A DNA stretch of 64,000 nucleotides from Mesorhizobium sp. BR1-1-16 (GTDB lineage: Bacteria > Pseudomonadota > Alphaproteobacteria > Rhizobiales > Kaistiaceae), in contig NZ_JAIUIE010000009.1 in NCBI RefSeq assembly GCF_020165495.1, forward strand, positions 121,058-185,057. Direction: 5' to 3'. The notes below the pieces were generated by a model. It did no database searches and was not told the origin of the DNA. It was given only the letters and a program-made list of their open reading frames with translations. Made by a program: the position numbers and the translations under genes. Each line of letters begins with the position of its first letter. Position 1 is the stretch's first letter. This document shows positions 55,103 to 64,000 of the stretch, in pieces.

Positions 55103-55648
55103 TCAGGCTTCGGCGGCCGCTTCGGCGTCACCGCCGCGGCGGGACTGAAGCACCGAAACCTTGATACCGCGGCGCGATGCCACGCTGCGCGGGCTGTCTT
55201 CAGCCGCAAGCGCGGCGAAGGTGGCACGCACCATGTTGTAAGGGTTCGACGAACCCATCGACTTGGCGACGACGTCCTGGACGCCGAGCGTCTCGAACAC
55301 TGCACGCATCGGGCCGCCGGCGATGATGCCGGTGCCGGGAGGGGCAGCGCGCAGGAACACGCGGCCAGCGCCATGACGGCCGAACACGTCATGATGCAGC
55401 GTGCGGCCGTCGCGCAGCGGAACGCGAACCAGTGCCCGCTTTGCCGCCTCTGTCGCCTTGCGGATCGCTTCCGGCACTTCGCGTGCCTTGCCGTGTCCGA
55501 AGCCGACGCGGCCCTTCTGGTCGCCGACGACGACAAGGGCTGCAAAGCCGAACCGCCGGCCGCCCTTCACCACCTTCGCGACGCGATTGATGTGAACGAG
55601 CTTGTCGACGAATTCGCTGTCGCGCTCTTCCCGCTGCTCTCTGGCCAT
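55103..55648 (-). CDS. rpsE: 30S ribosomal protein S5
   Basis: A 181-residue S5 that helps set decoding accuracy. The N-terminal double-stranded RNA-binding fold has [20 protein letters not shown] and [20 protein letters not shown]. The second domain contains [19 protein letters not shown]. The tail is acidic and Ala-rich ([10 protein letters not shown]). It follows rplR by 49 bases. Confidence 0.97.
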   Translation of the reverse strand: MAREQREERDSEFVDKLVHINRVAKVVKGGRRFGFAALVVVGDQKGRVGFGHGKAREVPEAIRKATEAAKRALVRVPLRDGRTLHHDVFGRHGAGRVFLRAAPPGTGIIAGGPMRAVFETLGVQDVVAKSMGSSNPYNMVRATFAALAAEDSPRSVASRRGIKVSVLQSRRGGDAEAAAEA

Positions 55649-55697
55649 CGAAATCCCAATCGTCCTGTTGTTCCGTTAGACGCGCGTCAGGGGCGCA

Positions 55698-56054
55698 TCA
55701 GAAATCGAGGCCGCCCTCGCGTGCCCCGTCGGCCAGCGCCTTGACGCGGCCGTGGAAAAGATATGACCCGCGATCGAACACGACCGCCGTCACGCCGGCA
55801 GCCTTCGCCCGCTCGGCGACCAGCTTGCCGACCGCCTCGGCCGCAGCCTTGTCGGCTCCGGTCTTCAGCGAGCCGCGCAGGTCCTTTTCGAGGGTCGAAG
55901 CAGCCGCAAGCGTGCGGCCTTCGGCATCGTCGATCACCTGGGCGTAGATATGCTCCGACGAGCGGTGCACGCTGAGGCGCGGACGCCCCGATGCGACCTT
56001 GCGGAGCGCACGGCGGACACGCGCTGCGCGCCGGTCCTTCTGAGTGTTGGCCAT
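55698..56054 (-). CDS. rplR: 50S ribosomal protein L18
   Basis: A 118-residue L18 that binds 5S rRNA. It opens [20 protein letters not shown] and has [20 protein letters not shown], then [20 protein letters not shown]. The ATG at 56054 is standard; an in-frame reading to 56228 overlaps rplF and is not coding. It lies 11 bases past rplF. Confidence 0.97.
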   Translation of the reverse strand: MANTQKDRRAARVRRALRKVASGRPRLSVHRSSEHIYAQVIDDAEGRTLAAASTLEKDLRGSLKTGADKAAAEAVGKLVAERAKAAGVTAVVFDRGSYLFHGRVKALADGAREGGLDF

Positions 56055-56065
56055 GACGGTCTCCG

Positions 56066-56599
56066 TTACTTCTTCTTGCCTTCCTTGCGGAAGATTGTTT
56101 CGGTCGCATATTTCACGCCCTTGCCCTTGTAAGGCTCGGGACCGCGGAAGTCGCGGATTTCTGCGGCGACCTGACCGACCCGCTGCCGGTCCATACCCGA
56201 GACAAGAATCTCGGTCGGCCTGGCGCACTGAATCGTGATCCCCGCGGGGATCGGATAGACTACGTCGTGGCTATATCCAAGCGCCAGTTGCAGGTTTGTC
56301 CCCTGAACCGCCGCACGATAGCCAACGCCGTTGATCTCGAGCTTCTTGGAGAAGCCGTCGGTCACGCCCTTCATCAGGTTCGCGATCATCGTCCGCGACA
56401 TGCCCCAGGCGGCGCGAGCCGGCTTGGAACCGTCACGCGGCGAGACCTGGATACCATCGTCCGTCATTTCAACAGAGACGTGGTCCGTGAAGTCGAAGGA
56501 GAGTTCCCCCTTCGGCCCCTTCACGGAGACCGTCTGGCCGTTGATGGTGGTCGTGACGCCCTTCGGCACCGCCACCGGCTTCTTACCAATACGAGACAT
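56066..56599 (-). CDS. rplF: 50S ribosomal protein L6
   Basis: A 177-residue L6 located near the factor-binding site. It has the two homologous folds: [20 protein letters not shown] opens the first, and the C-terminal RNA-binding part has [20 protein letters not shown] and [12 protein letters not shown]. It lies 39 bases past rpsH. Confidence 0.98.
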   Translation of the reverse strand: MSRIGKKPVAVPKGVTTTINGQTVSVKGPKGELSFDFTDHVSVEMTDDGIQVSPRDGSKPARAAWGMSRTMIANLMKGVTDGFSKKLEINGVGYRAAVQGTNLQLALGYSHDVVYPIPAGITIQCARPTEILVSGMDRQRVGQVAAEIRDFRGPEPYKGKGVKYATETIFRKEGKKK

Positions 56600-56638
56600 C
56601 AGACCAATCCGTCCGGTTCGTGTTGCGCCAAGGCCAGA

Positions 56639-57037
56639 TCAGAATACCTGGCAGAGAACTTCTCCGCCGACATTCTGTTCACGGGCATCTGCATCCGACA
56701 TGACGCCCTTTGGCGTCGACAGGATGGAGACACCGAGGCCGTTCTTGACGCGCGGGATGCTCTTCACAGAGGCATAGACGCGGCGACCCGGCTTCGAGAC
56801 ACGCTCGATCGTGCGGATCACCGGCTCGCCGTCGAAATACTTCAGCTCGATCTCGAGCTCAGCCTTGCCATCGCCATGATCCACGGCGGCGAAGCCACGG
56901 ATATAGCCTTCCTGCTGCAAGACCTCGAGAACGTTCTCGCGCAGCTTCGAGGACGGCGTCGAAACCTTCGACTGCCGGCGCAGCTGTGCGTTACGAATCC
57001 GGGTGAGCATATCACCCAAAGGATCGGTCATCGTCAT
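56639..57037 (-). CDS. rpsH: 30S ribosomal protein S8
   Basis: A 132-residue S8, a primary 16S rRNA binder. It opens [20 protein letters not shown] and ends with [20 protein letters not shown]. The start at 57037 gives the 132 residues usual in rhizobia; 57031 would be two shorter. In E. coli S8 represses its operon, but no comparable mRNA site was identified here. Confidence 0.96.
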   Translation of the reverse strand: MTMTDPLGDMLTRIRNAQLRRQSKVSTPSSKLRENVLEVLQQEGYIRGFAAVDHGDGKAELEIELKYFDGEPVIRTIERVSKPGRRVYASVKSIPRVKNGLGVSILSTPKGVMSDADAREQNVGGEVLCQVF

Positions 57038-57050
57038 CGGACCGTGCTCC

Positions 57051-57356
57051 CTACCAGCTCGACTTGACCAGGCCCGGGATAAGACCCAGCGACCCAAGTT
57101 CGCGCAAAGCGATACGCGACATCATCAGCTTGCGATAGACGCCGCGCGGGCGCCCCGTGACCGCGCACCGATTACGGATGCGGGTCGGCGAGGAATTGCG
57201 CGGAAGCTCCGCCAGCTTGAGGCGCGCCTGGAAGCGCTCCTCCAGCGGCAGGCTCTCGTCATTGGCGACAGCCTTCAGCCTGTTGCGGCGGTTGGCGTAC
57301 TGCTTCGCCAGATCCCGACGCCGGTTGTTCTTCTCGATGGAGCTCTTCTTAGCCAT
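57051..57356 (-). CDS. rpsN: 30S ribosomal protein S14, zinc-free type
   Basis: A 101-residue S14. The long form without the zinc-binding CXXC pairs is present: [20 protein letters not shown] and [20 protein letters not shown]. Only one cysteine occurs, so it does not depend on zinc. It lies 24 bases past rplE and 13 before rpsH. Confidence 0.97.
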   Translation of the reverse strand: MAKKSSIEKNNRRRDLAKQYANRRNRLKAVANDESLPLEERFQARLKLAELPRNSSPTRIRNRCAVTGRPRGVYRKLMMSRIALRELGSLGLIPGLVKSSW

Positions 57357-57380
57357 CTCGTCCTATCCTTTCCCGGCGAC

Positions 57381-57938
57381 TTACTGGCGGAACGGGAAGT
57401 TGAGCGCCTTCAGAAGGGCGCGGGCTTCCTCATCCGTCTTGGCCGTGGTGCAGACGATGACGTCCATGCCCCAGACCTGGTCGACCTTGTCGTAGTTGAT
57501 CTCCGGGAAAATGATGTGCTCCTTGATGCCCATGGCATAGTTGCCACGGCCGTCGAAGCTCTTCGGATTGAGACCCCGGAAGTCACGAACACGCGGAAGC
57601 GCGATCGTGACCAGGCGATCGAGGAACTCGTACATCCGCGCCTTGCGCAGCGTCACCTTGCCACCGATCGGCATGAACTCGCGCACCTTGAAGGTGGCGA
57701 TCGACTTGCGCGCCTTGGTGACAGCCGGCTTCTGGCCAGCGATCTGGGCGAGATCCGCGAGCGCCGTACCGACCTTCTTGGAGTCGTTCACCGCTTCGCC
57801 GATGCCCATGTTGAGCACGATCTTGTCGAGACGCGGAATCTGCATCGGATTGCCGTAGCCGAATTCGGCTGCGAGCTTCGAGCGAACCTCGTCCTCGTAG
57901 AACTTCTTGAGCCGCGGCTCGTAAGCTGCCTCAGCCAT
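57381..57938 (-). CDS. rplE: 50S ribosomal protein L5
   Basis: A 185-residue L5 that carries 5S rRNA and contacts P-site tRNA. Conserved parts are [40 protein letters not shown] and [19 protein letters not shown]. Its ATG lies eight bases inside the end of rplX, so translation is coupled. Confidence 0.97.
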   Translation of the reverse strand: MAEAAYEPRLKKFYEDEVRSKLAAEFGYGNPMQIPRLDKIVLNMGIGEAVNDSKKVGTALADLAQIAGQKPAVTKARKSIATFKVREFMPIGGKVTLRKARMYEFLDRLVTIALPRVRDFRGLNPKSFDGRGNYAMGIKEHIIFPEINYDKVDQVWGMDVIVCTTAKTDEEARALLKALNFPFRQ

Positions 57939-58248
57939 CGATCACTTCTCCCGAACGTTTTGCGACGCGTTGCTTGCGCCCGTCTTCGGATACGTTGAAA
58001 CCAACCCGGGTCGGCTTGCCGTCCGTCGGGTCCGCCACGGCGATATTCGACAGGTGAATCGGCATCTCCTTGGAGATGATGCCGCCCTGCTCGCTCGCCG
58101 TCTGCTTCTGATGGCGGCGGGCGATATTGACGCCCCGCACGATCGCGCGCTCCTCGGTCGGGAACACGGTCAGCACTTCGCCGGACTTGCCCTTGTCCTT
58201 GCCGGTCAGGACGACGACGTTGTCGCCTTTCTTGATCTTGGCAGCCAT
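57931..58248 (-). CDS. rplX: 50S ribosomal protein L24
   Basis: A 105-residue L24, an assembly initiator with a KOW fold: [20 protein letters not shown] and [20 protein letters not shown]. The ATG at 58248 shares its A with the rplN stop (TGATG); the GTG one codon upstream would add a residue. It overlaps rplE by eight bases. Confidence 0.97.
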   Translation of the reverse strand: MAAKIKKGDNVVVLTGKDKGKSGEVLTVFPTEERAIVRGVNIARRHQKQTASEQGGIISKEMPIHLSNIAVADPTDGKPTRVGFNVSEDGRKQRVAKRSGEVIDG

Positions 58249-58616
58249 CACAGCACCTCTGGCGCGAGCGAGATGATCTTCATGTGGTTCTTCGCGCGAA
58301 GTTCACGCGGAACCGGCCCGAAGATACGGGTCCCGATCGGCTCCTTCTGATTGTTGATCAGCACAGCCGCATTCTTGTCGAAGCGGATGACGCTGCCGTC
58401 GGGACGACGAATGTCCTTAGCGGTACGGACAACGACCGCCTTCATGACGTCGCCCTTCTTCACGCGACCCCGCGGGATCGCCTCTTTGATCGAGACGACA
58501 ATGATGTCGCCGACCGAGGCGTATTTCCGCTTGGAACCGCCGAGAACCTTGATGCACATCACACGACGAGCGCCGGAATTATCCGCCACGTCGAGGTTAG
58601 TCTGCATCTGAATCAT
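58248..58616 (-). CDS. rplN: 50S ribosomal protein L14
   Basis: A 122-residue L14 at the subunit interface. It opens [20 protein letters not shown] and ends [13 protein letters not shown]. The core [20 protein letters not shown] is standard. It lies 71 bases past rpsQ and shares one base with the rplX start. Confidence 0.98.
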   Translation of the reverse strand: MIQMQTNLDVADNSGARRVMCIKVLGGSKRKYASVGDIIVVSIKEAIPRGRVKKGDVMKAVVVRTAKDIRRPDGSVIRFDKNAAVLINNQKEPIGTRIFGPVPRELRAKNHMKIISLAPEVL

Positions 58617-58687
58617 GACTGGCCGCCTGCTTTCTGGTCACTGCCCTCGCCTATCCGGTGAGAGCGGCGACAAACCTCTTCCGTGCG

Positions 58688-58936
58688 CTACTTGCCGTCC
58701 GACAATTCGGTGCCGAGCACGACCCAACGCTTGTTTTTCGAGATCGGCTTCGACTCTTCGATGAAGACCGTATCGCCGACCTTGTATGTGTTGGCCTCGT
58801 CATGGGCCTGGTACTTCTTCGACCGACGCACCGTCTTCTTCATGACGGGGTGCGTGAAGCGGCGCTCGACCAGCACGACGACAGTCTTGTCATTCGTGTC
58901 GCTGACGACGCTGCCCTGCAGAACGCGTTTTGGCAT
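58688..58936 (-). CDS. rpsQ: 30S ribosomal protein S17
   Basis: An 82-residue S17, a primary 16S rRNA binder with the OB fold: [20 protein letters not shown] and [20 protein letters not shown]. It lies ten bases past rpmC in the usual order rplP-rpmC-rpsQ. Confidence 0.97.
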   Translation of the reverse strand: MPKRVLQGSVVSDTNDKTVVVLVERRFTHPVMKKTVRRSKKYQAHDEANTYKVGDTVFIEESKPISKNKRWVVLGTELSDGK

Positions 58937-58946
58937 CTTCGCCTCC

Positions 58947-59147
58947 TCAGCTCTGGTCCGCGCCGCGCTTCTGCGCGGCGATGGTCTTGATCCTCGCGAT
59001 GTCGCGGCGAACCTGCCGGACCCGCGCGGTGTTCTCGAGCTGGCCGGTCGCCCGCTGAAAGCGCAGATTGAACTGCTCCTTCTTCAGGTTTCCAAGCTCC
59101 GTGTCGAGCTGATCGGCCGTCTGCAGCCGAACGTCCTTCGCCTTCAT
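58947..59147 (-). CDS. rpmC: 50S ribosomal protein L29
   Basis: A 66-residue L29 at the peptide exit tunnel: [20 protein letters not shown] and [20 protein letters not shown]. The frame continues upstream to 59408, but that part is antisense-like Arg/Ser-rich and overlaps rplP, so 59147 is the start. It follows rplP by 25 bases. Confidence 0.96.
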   Translation of the reverse strand: MKAKDVRLQTADQLDTELGNLKKEQFNLRFQRATGQLENTARVRQVRRDIARIKTIAAQKRGADQS

Positions 59148-59172
59148 GGCTCTATCCTCGTCCGTTCGCCGC

Positions 59173-59586
59173 TCAATCGGCGATGCGCTGTACGAAGCGC
59201 GTCTTGATCGGCAGCTTCGCCGCGCCGAGACGCAGCGCTTCGCGCGCGGTCTCCTCGTCGACGCCATCCACCTCAAACATGATCCGTCCCGGCTTGACCC
59301 GCGACGCCCAGTATTCCGGCGCGCCCTTGCCCTTGCCCATACGGACTTCGGTCGGCTTGGACGTGACCGGAACATCCGGGAATACCCGGATCCAGACACG
59401 GCCGGCACGCTTCATCGCGCGGGTGATCGCGCGGCGAGCCGCCTCGATCTGCCGGGCGGTGACCCGCTCCGGCTCCATCGCCTTCAGCCCGAAACCGCCG
59501 AAGTTCAGGTCGGTGCCGCCCTTGGCGACGCCGTGGATCCTGCCCTTGAACTGCTTACGGAACTTGGTGCGCTTCGGTTGCAGCAT
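59173..59586 (-). CDS. rplP: 50S ribosomal protein L16
   Basis: A 137-residue L16 that organises the A-site region of 23S rRNA. It opens [20 protein letters not shown] and contains [20 protein letters not shown] and [20 protein letters not shown]. It follows rpsC by 34 bases. Confidence 0.98.
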   Translation of the reverse strand: MLQPKRTKFRKQFKGRIHGVAKGGTDLNFGGFGLKAMEPERVTARQIEAARRAITRAMKRAGRVWIRVFPDVPVTSKPTEVRMGKGKGAPEYWASRVKPGRIMFEVDGVDEETAREALRLGAAKLPIKTRFVQRIAD

Positions 59587-59620
59587 TTTCGTTCTCTCTC
59601 GGCTTCAGGTGCGGTTGCTG

Positions 59621-60334
59621 TCAGGCCGCGTTATCGCGACGACGACCGCTGCCCGAGCCCTGCTCGTTGCCTTCCGTCTGGCGACGCTCGGACGCCATCG
59701 GGTCATGCTCAAGGATTTCGCCCTTGAAGATCCAGACCTTGATGCCGCACGTGCCATAGGCCGTGTGCGCAGTCGCCGTGCCGTAGTCAATATCGGCACG
59801 GAGCGTGTGCAGCGGCACGCGGCCTTCGCGGTACCATTCAAGACGCGCGATCTCGGCGCCGCCGAGGCGGCCCGACGCGTTGATGCGGATGCCCTCTGCG
59901 CCAAGGCGCATGGCCGACTGCACCGAACGCTTCATCGCGCGGCGGAACGCCACGCGGCGCTCAAGTTGCTGGGCGATCGAGGCAGCCACCAGGTTCGCGT
60001 CGATTTCCGGCTTGCGGACTTCGACGATATTGATGTGAACCTCGCTATCGGTCAGCTTCGCAACGGTCTTGCGCAGCTTCTCGATATCGGCGCCCTTCTT
60101 GCCGATCACGATGCCGGGACGGGCCGAATGGATCGTCACGCGGCACTTCTTGTGCGGACGCTCGATCACGATCTTCGAGACCGCAGCCTGCTTCAGATCC
60201 TTCATCAGGACTTCGCGGATCTTCTGGTCCTCATGGAGCAAGCGGCCATATTCGCCCTTGTTGGCGAACCAGCGGCTGTCCCAGGTCCGGTTGATACCGA
60301 GGCGGAGCCCGATCGGATTGACTTTCTGGCCCAT
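59621..60334 (-). CDS. rpsC: 30S ribosomal protein S3
   Basis: A 237-residue S3 of the mRNA entry site. It opens [20 protein letters not shown], has the KH domain [20 protein letters not shown], and ends with a basic, Arg/Gln/Gly-rich tail. The ATG overlaps the rplV stop by one base (TAATG). Confidence 0.98.
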   Translation of the reverse strand: MGQKVNPIGLRLGINRTWDSRWFANKGEYGRLLHEDQKIREVLMKDLKQAAVSKIVIERPHKKCRVTIHSARPGIVIGKKGADIEKLRKTVAKLTDSEVHINIVEVRKPEIDANLVAASIAQQLERRVAFRRAMKRSVQSAMRLGAEGIRINASGRLGGAEIARLEWYREGRVPLHTLRADIDYGTATAHTAYGTCGIKVWIFKGEILEHDPMASERRQTEGNEQGSGSGRRRDNAA

Positions 60335-60714
60335 TAAGCGGCCTCCCCAGCTTCACGCACGACAATCGTCAGGTGCGAAAACGGCTTCTCGATCCGGCCA
60401 ACGCGGCCACGGGCACGCGGCGACCAGCGCTTCATCACCAGCGCCTTGCCAACGAATGCCTCGGCGACGACAAGCGCGTCGACGTCGAGATCATGGTTGT
60501 TCTCGGCATTGGCGATCGCCGACTCGAGCGTCTTCTTGACGTCGCGGGCAATGCGCTTTTCGGAGAAGGTCAGGTCCGCAAGCGCGGTGCTGGCCTTCTT
60601 GCCGCGGATCAGTGCCGCGACCAGATTGAGCTTGCGCGGAGAGACACGGATCATGCGCGTGATCGCGCGCGCCTCGGTGTCCTTCAGCGCGCGTTCGCGC
60701 TTCGGCTTGCCCAT
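60334..60714 (-). CDS. rplV: 50S ribosomal protein L22
   Basis: A 126-residue L22 that lines the exit tunnel. It has [20 protein letters not shown] and the hairpin tip [20 protein letters not shown], the region where macrolide-resistance changes occur in other bacteria. It is one base past rpsS and overlaps rpsC. Confidence 0.97.
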   Translation of the reverse strand: MGKPKRERALKDTEARAITRMIRVSPRKLNLVAALIRGKKASTALADLTFSEKRIARDVKKTLESAIANAENNHDLDVDALVVAEAFVGKALVMKRWSPRARGRVGRIEKPFSHLTIVVREAGEAA

Positions 60715-60715
60715 C

Positions 60716-60994
60716 TTACTTCCTCTTCGCCTTCTTGTCGGCCGTGTGACCGTAGTAGGTTCGCGTCGGCGAGAACTCGCCGAACTTGTGACCGACCATG
60801 TCCTCGTTGACGATGACAGGAATGTGCTTCTGGCCGTTATAGACGCCGAAGGTCAGTCCCACGAACTGCGGAAGGATCGTGGAGCGACGGCTCCAGATCT
60901 TCACCACCTCGCTGCGGCCCGAAGAGCGGCTCTTCTCGGCCTTGCGCAGGAGATACCCGTCAACAAACGGGCCTTTCCAGATTGAACGAGCCAC
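60716..60994 (-). CDS. rpsS: 30S ribosomal protein S19
   Basis: A 92-residue S19 of the small-subunit head: [20 protein letters not shown] and [20 protein letters not shown], then [20 protein letters not shown]. It lies 12 bases past rplB and one base before rplV. Confidence 0.98.
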   Translation of the reverse strand: MARSIWKGPFVDGYLLRKAEKSRSSGRSEVVKIWSRRSTILPQFVGLTFGVYNGQKHIPVIVNEDMVGHKFGEFSPTRTYYGHTADKKAKRK

Positions 60995-61006
60995 GAAAAG
61001 CCTCTC

Positions 61007-61843
61007 TTACTTGCCCTTGCGCAGATGACGGCTGCGCGCGATGAACTTGTCTGTCGACTTGTTGTTGCGGGTCTTTTTGCCCTTGGTCGGCTTGCCCCAC
61101 GGGGTAACCGGATGACGACCGCCCGAAGTCCGGCCTTCACCACCGCCGTGCGGATGGTCGACCGGGTTCATGGCAACACCGCGGACGCTCGGACGCTTGC
61201 CGAGCCAACGGTTGCGGCCAGCCTTGCCGATCGAGATATTCGAATGGTCCGGGTTCGAAACCGCACCAACCGTAGCGACACAGGCCTGACTCACCAGGCG
61301 CTGCTCGCCCGAATTGAGACGCAGGATCGCCATGCCGCCATCGCGGCCGACATACTGCGCATAGGCACCGGCCGAGCGCGCGATCTGACCGCCCTTGCCG
61401 GGCTTCATCTCGACGTTATGAACGATCGTGCCGACCGGCATCGCGCCAAGCGGCATGCAGTTGCCCGGCTTCACGTCAGCCTGCGCCGCGGAGACAACGC
61501 TGTCGCCAACGGCCAAGCGCTGAGGCGCCAGGATGTAGCTCAGCTCGCCGTCCTCATACTTGATGAGGGCGATGAAAGCCGTGCGGTTCGGATCATATTC
61601 GATCCGCTCGACGACGGCCGTCATGTCACGCTTGCGGCGCTTGAAATCGACCAGGCGATAGGTGCGCTTGTGACCACCGCCACGACCATAAGCCGTGACG
61701 CGGCCGAGATTGTTGCGGCCGCCGCTCTGACGGAGACCAACGGTCAGACCCTTGACCGGCTTGCCGGAATAGAGCTCCGAGCGGTCGACGAGGACGAGCT
61801 GGCGCTGTCCCGGCGTGGTCGGCTTGTAATGCTTGAGAGCCAT
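61007..61843 (-). CDS. rplB: 50S ribosomal protein L2
   Basis: A 278-residue L2 near the peptidyl transferase centre. It opens [20 protein letters not shown] and ends with the C-terminal block [20 protein letters not shown], whose His is the conserved residue near the catalytic site. It lies 22 bases past rplW. Confidence 0.98.
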   Translation of the reverse strand: MALKHYKPTTPGQRQLVLVDRSELYSGKPVKGLTVGLRQSGGRNNLGRVTAYGRGGGHKRTYRLVDFKRRKRDMTAVVERIEYDPNRTAFIALIKYEDGELSYILAPQRLAVGDSVVSAAQADVKPGNCMPLGAMPVGTIVHNVEMKPGKGGQIARSAGAYAQYVGRDGGMAILRLNSGEQRLVSQACVATVGAVSNPDHSNISIGKAGRNRWLGKRPSVRGVAMNPVDHPHGGGEGRTSGGRHPVTPWGKPTKGKKTRNNKSTDKFIARSRHLRKGK

Positions 61844-61865
61844 GGCTTCAGCCTATTCTTCTGCT

Positions 61866-62159
61866 CTAGAGACCGGTCGAGACGTCGATCGACTGGCCCT
61901 CGGCCAGCGTCACAATCGCCTTCTTCAGGTCGCTCTGCTTGCCGACGATGCCGCGGAAGCGCTTGACCTTGCCCTTGCGGATCAAGGTGTTGACGCCGGT
62001 GACCTTGACCTTGAACAGCGCCTCGACGGCGGCCTTGATCTCGGGCTTGGTCGCGCTCTTCAGAACGTTGAAGACCACCTTGCTCTGCTCGGTCGCAATC
62101 GTCGACTTTTCGCTGAGCACCGGGCTGCGGATGATGTCGTAATGGGTCGGGTTGCTCAT
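61866..62159 (-). CDS. rplW: 50S ribosomal protein L23
   Basis: A 97-residue L23 at the tunnel exit, docking site for trigger factor and [23 protein letters not shown] and [20 protein letters not shown]. Its ATG overlaps the rplD stop by four bases (ATGA). Confidence 0.98.
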   Translation of the reverse strand: MSNPTHYDIIRSPVLSEKSTIATEQSKVVFNVLKSATKPEIKAAVEALFKVKVTGVNTLIRKGKVKRFRGIVGKQSDLKKAIVTLAEGQSIDVSTGL

Positions 62160-62776
62160 TTGAACCGCTCCTGCAGCGCTTCGACCGCAGCCTTGGTCAG
62201 CACGAGCTTCTCGCGGCGCAGAATGTCGTAAACATTGATCCCCTGCACAGGCAGGACATCGATATGCGGAACGTTGCGCGCGGCGAGACCGAAATTCGTG
62301 TCGACCGTCGCACCGTCGATGATCAGCGCATTTGCCCAGCCGAGCTTGGCGAAACGCTCCTTGACCACCTTCGTCTTCGCAGCGTCCAGAGCGACGTCGG
62401 CGACGATCACCAGATCCTCGCTGCGGGCCTTGGACGACAGCGCATGCTTCAGCGCCAGCTGGCGGAACTTCTTGGTCAAGTCATGCGCATGGCTGCGCAC
62501 CACCGGGCCGAAAGCCTTGCCGCCGCCGCGGAACTGCGGCGCAGTCTTGGCTCCGTGGCGAGCGCCGCCGGTGCCCTTCTGCTTGTACATCTTCTTGGTC
62601 GTGCCCGAGATCTCGGAACGACCCTTCGACTTGTGCGTGCCAGCCTGGCGACGAGCCAGCTGCCAGCGCACCATACGCTGCAGGATATCGCCGCGCGGCT
62701 CGAGACCGAAGATCTCGTCCGAGAGCGAGATCTCGCCAGCCGCAGCGCCGTCAAGCGTGGTGACCTTGAGGTCCAT
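62156..62776 (-). CDS. rplD: 50S ribosomal protein L4
   Basis: A 206-residue L4. It has the long tunnel-loop sequence [20 protein letters not shown] and [20 protein letters not shown], then [20 protein letters not shown]. In E. coli L4 represses the S10 operon by attenuation; no matching leader was found here. The ATG shares a base with the rplC stop (TGATG). Confidence 0.97.
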   Translation of the reverse strand: MDLKVTTLDGAAAGEISLSDEIFGLEPRGDILQRMVRWQLARRQAGTHKSKGRSEISGTTKKMYKQKGTGGARHGAKTAPQFRGGGKAFGPVVRSHAHDLTKKFRQLALKHALSSKARSEDLVIVADVALDAAKTKVVKERFAKLGWANALIIDGATVDTNFGLAARNVPHIDVLPVQGINVYDILRREKLVLTKAAVEALQERFK

Positions 62777-63486
62777 CACTCGGACTCCTTCACTTCGACC
62801 GCAGCCGCGGTGCGCGACTTGAACGCACCGGGGAACGGAACTTCCTTCGGCAGCGCGCGCTTCACAGCATCGCGCACCTCGATCCAGCCGCCCTTGGCGC
62901 CGGGAACGGCACCTTCGACCATGATCAGACCGCGCTCGGCATCCGTACGCACAACCTTGAGGTTCTGCGTGGTGACGCGAGCATCGCCCATGTGACCGGC
63001 CATCTTCTTGTTCTTGAAGACCTTGCCGGGATCCTGGCGCTGGCCGGTGGAGCCATGCACGCGGTGCGACAGCGAGTTACCATGAGTCGCACGGCCGCCG
63101 CGGAAATTATGCCGCTTCATGACGCCGGCGAAGCCCTTGCCGATCGACGTGCCCGAGACGTCGACGAACTGGCCGACGACGAAGTGCTCGGCAGTCAGCT
63201 CAGCGCCGACCTCGATCAGGTTATCCGGGCTCACACGGAACTCGGTGACCTTGCGCTTCGGCTCGACTTCGGCCTGCGCGAAATGTCCGCGCTCCGCCTT
63301 GGTCGTGTTCTTGACCTTGGCCAAGCCACTGCCGAGCTGCACCGCGGTGTAGCCGTTCTTGTCTTCCGTCCGCTGGGCGACAACCTGACAGTTGTCGAGC
63401 TTCAGCACCGTGACCGGCACCTGCTCACCCGCATCCGTATAGATGCGGGTCATGCCCACCTTCTGTACGATCAATCCAGAGCGCAT
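62776..63486 (-). CDS. rplC: 50S ribosomal protein L3
   Basis: A 236-residue L3 that helps start large-subunit assembly. It opens [20 protein letters not shown] and has [20 protein letters not shown] with the conserved Gln-containing block [21 protein letters not shown] short charged C-terminal extension (VEVKESE) follows. It lies 16 bases past rpsJ. Confidence 0.98.
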   Translation of the reverse strand: MRSGLIVQKVGMTRIYTDAGEQVPVTVLKLDNCQVVAQRTEDKNGYTAVQLGSGLAKVKNTTKAERGHFAQAEVEPKRKVTEFRVSPDNLIEVGAELTAEHFVVGQFVDVSGTSIGKGFAGVMKRHNFRGGRATHGNSLSHRVHGSTGQRQDPGKVFKNKKMAGHMGDARVTTQNLKVVRTDAERGLIMVEGAVPGAKGGWIEVRDAVKRALPKEVPFPGAFKSRTAAAVEVKESE

Positions 63487-63502
63487 CTTGTCCTCGCTCG
63501 CC

Positions 63503-63811
63503 TCAGAGCTTGATTTCGACGTCGACGCCAGCAGCGAGGTCGAGCTTCATCAGCGCGTCCACGGTCTGCGGGGTCGGATCGACGATGTCGAGAAGGCGCT
63601 TATGAGTGCGCATCTCGAACTGCTCGCGGCTCTTCTTGTCGATATGCGGCGACCGGTTCACGGTGAACTTCTCGATCTGAGTAGGCAGCGGCACCGGGCC
63701 AACAACCCGAGCACCCGTGCGCTTCGCCGTGTTCACAATCTCTCGCGTCGATGCATCGAGGATACGATGATCGAACGCTTTGAGCCGGATCCGGATATTC
63801 TGACCGTTCAT
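63503..63811 (-). CDS. rpsJ: 30S ribosomal protein S10
   Basis: A 102-residue S10 (NusE), part of the 30S head and of transcription antitermination complexes. It opens [20 protein letters not shown] and ends [12 protein letters not shown]. First gene of the S10 part, 63 bases past tuf, with which it may be co-transcribed. Confidence 0.98.
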   Translation of the reverse strand: MNGQNIRIRLKAFDHRILDASTREIVNTAKRTGARVVGPVPLPTQIEKFTVNRSPHIDKKSREQFEMRTHKRLLDIVDPTPQTVDALMKLDLAAGVDVEIKL

Positions 63812-63874
63812 CGATTTCTGTCCTTAAGTCACGAGGGCACGCGTTACCGCGTGCCCCGTCCGGAGCTTCGACTC

Positions 63875-64000
63875 TTACTTGATGATGCTTGCGACGACGC
63901 CGGCGCCGACGGTGCGGCCACCTTCGCGGATCGCGAAGCGCAGCTTCTCTTCCATGGCGATCGGCACGATCAGCGTCACTTCCATCGACACGTTGTCGCC
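63875..64000 (-). CDS. tuf: Elongation factor Tu, C-terminal part (5' end outside window)
   Basis: The last 41 codons and the stop are present: [20 protein letters not shown] and [20 protein letters not shown], then Lys and TAA. This is the end of EF-Tu domain III, which binds tRNA and EF-Ts. Position before rpsJ matches the str-S10 junction of alphaproteobacteria, so fusA, rpsG and rpsL are expected beyond the window. Confidence 0.97.
   Translation of the reverse strand, partial: GDNVSMEVTLIVPIAMEEKLRFAIREGGRTVGAGVVASIIK

Noticed and set aside
1..64000. CRISPR arrays, insertion sequences, prophage genes, tRNA or rRNA genes
   Set aside because: No regularly spaced direct repeats, transposase or integrase motifs, or cloverleaf-like sequences were recognised in any gap. 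A dedicated tRNA scan was not possible.

Overview
The window looks like chromosomal DNA of a GC-rich alphaproteobacterium, most likely of the order Hyphomicrobiales (Rhizobiales). The evidence is the gene content: a complete S10-spc-alpha ribosomal cluster with secY-adk-rpsM order, a GatB amidotransferase subunit, a class II DAHP synthase, and families common in that order (DUF2865, EipB/DUF1849, CreA, Bpt). A genus cannot be named from this sequence alone. No tRNA or rRNA gene, CRISPR array, insertion sequence or phage gene was seen.

Layout. At 1-2.8 kb a membrane glycosyltransferase (cut by the window edge) lies downstream of a polyprenyl-phosphate-sugar synthase-like GT2. At 3-8 kb are an RDD membrane protein, bpt, parC, puuE and a small conserved-looking ORF. 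At 8.1-11.6 kb a GntR regulator, an AraD1/FAH-family enzyme and a ketoglutarate-semialdehyde-type dehydrogenase form a sugar-acid catabolism cluster. At 11.7-19.8 kb come gatB, an animal-type haem peroxidase, creA, a MATE exporter, a DUF2865 secreted protein and gltX. At 19.8-23.1 kb a TetR regulator is divergent from an MFS transporter and a streptomycin/hydroxyurea-kinase-like APH, with a clear operator between them. Two tiny overlapping lipoprotein-like genes in lower-GC DNA follow. At 23.1-33.3 kb are a GFA protein coupled to DAHP synthase, an XRE/SnoaL pair, a stand-alone Ada zinc domain coupled to AlkA, an MHS transporter, gor, a DUF2059 protein with rpiA, gph and an EipB-like protein. 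At 33.5-39.3 kb a same-strand run encodes RidA, GDPD, a GNAT-fold protein, an LTA-synthase-like membrane protein, a 2-hydroxyacid dehydrogenase and a HIT protein. At 39.3-49.6 kb are a desaturase, an AAA ATPase coupled to adhC, a DHA2-type exporter behind a perfect 18-bp palindrome, a GST, rarA-degP and two secreted or membrane proteins without a firm family.

The last 14 kb (49.7-64 kb, minus strand) run from tuf (partial) through rpsJ to rplQ, with very short gaps and several start/stop overlaps. The run ends at a convincing rho-independent terminator at 49645-49673.

No large unknown multi-gene defence or biosynthetic system was found. The most unusual items are the overlapping small lipoprotein pair (22.7-23.1 kb), the TetR-controlled MFS/APH locus, the split Ada/AlkA module whose AlkA tail is coded antisense to its neighbour, the signal-less animal-type peroxidase, the AAA ATPase coupled to adhC, and the 18-bp palindrome at 42.74 kb.
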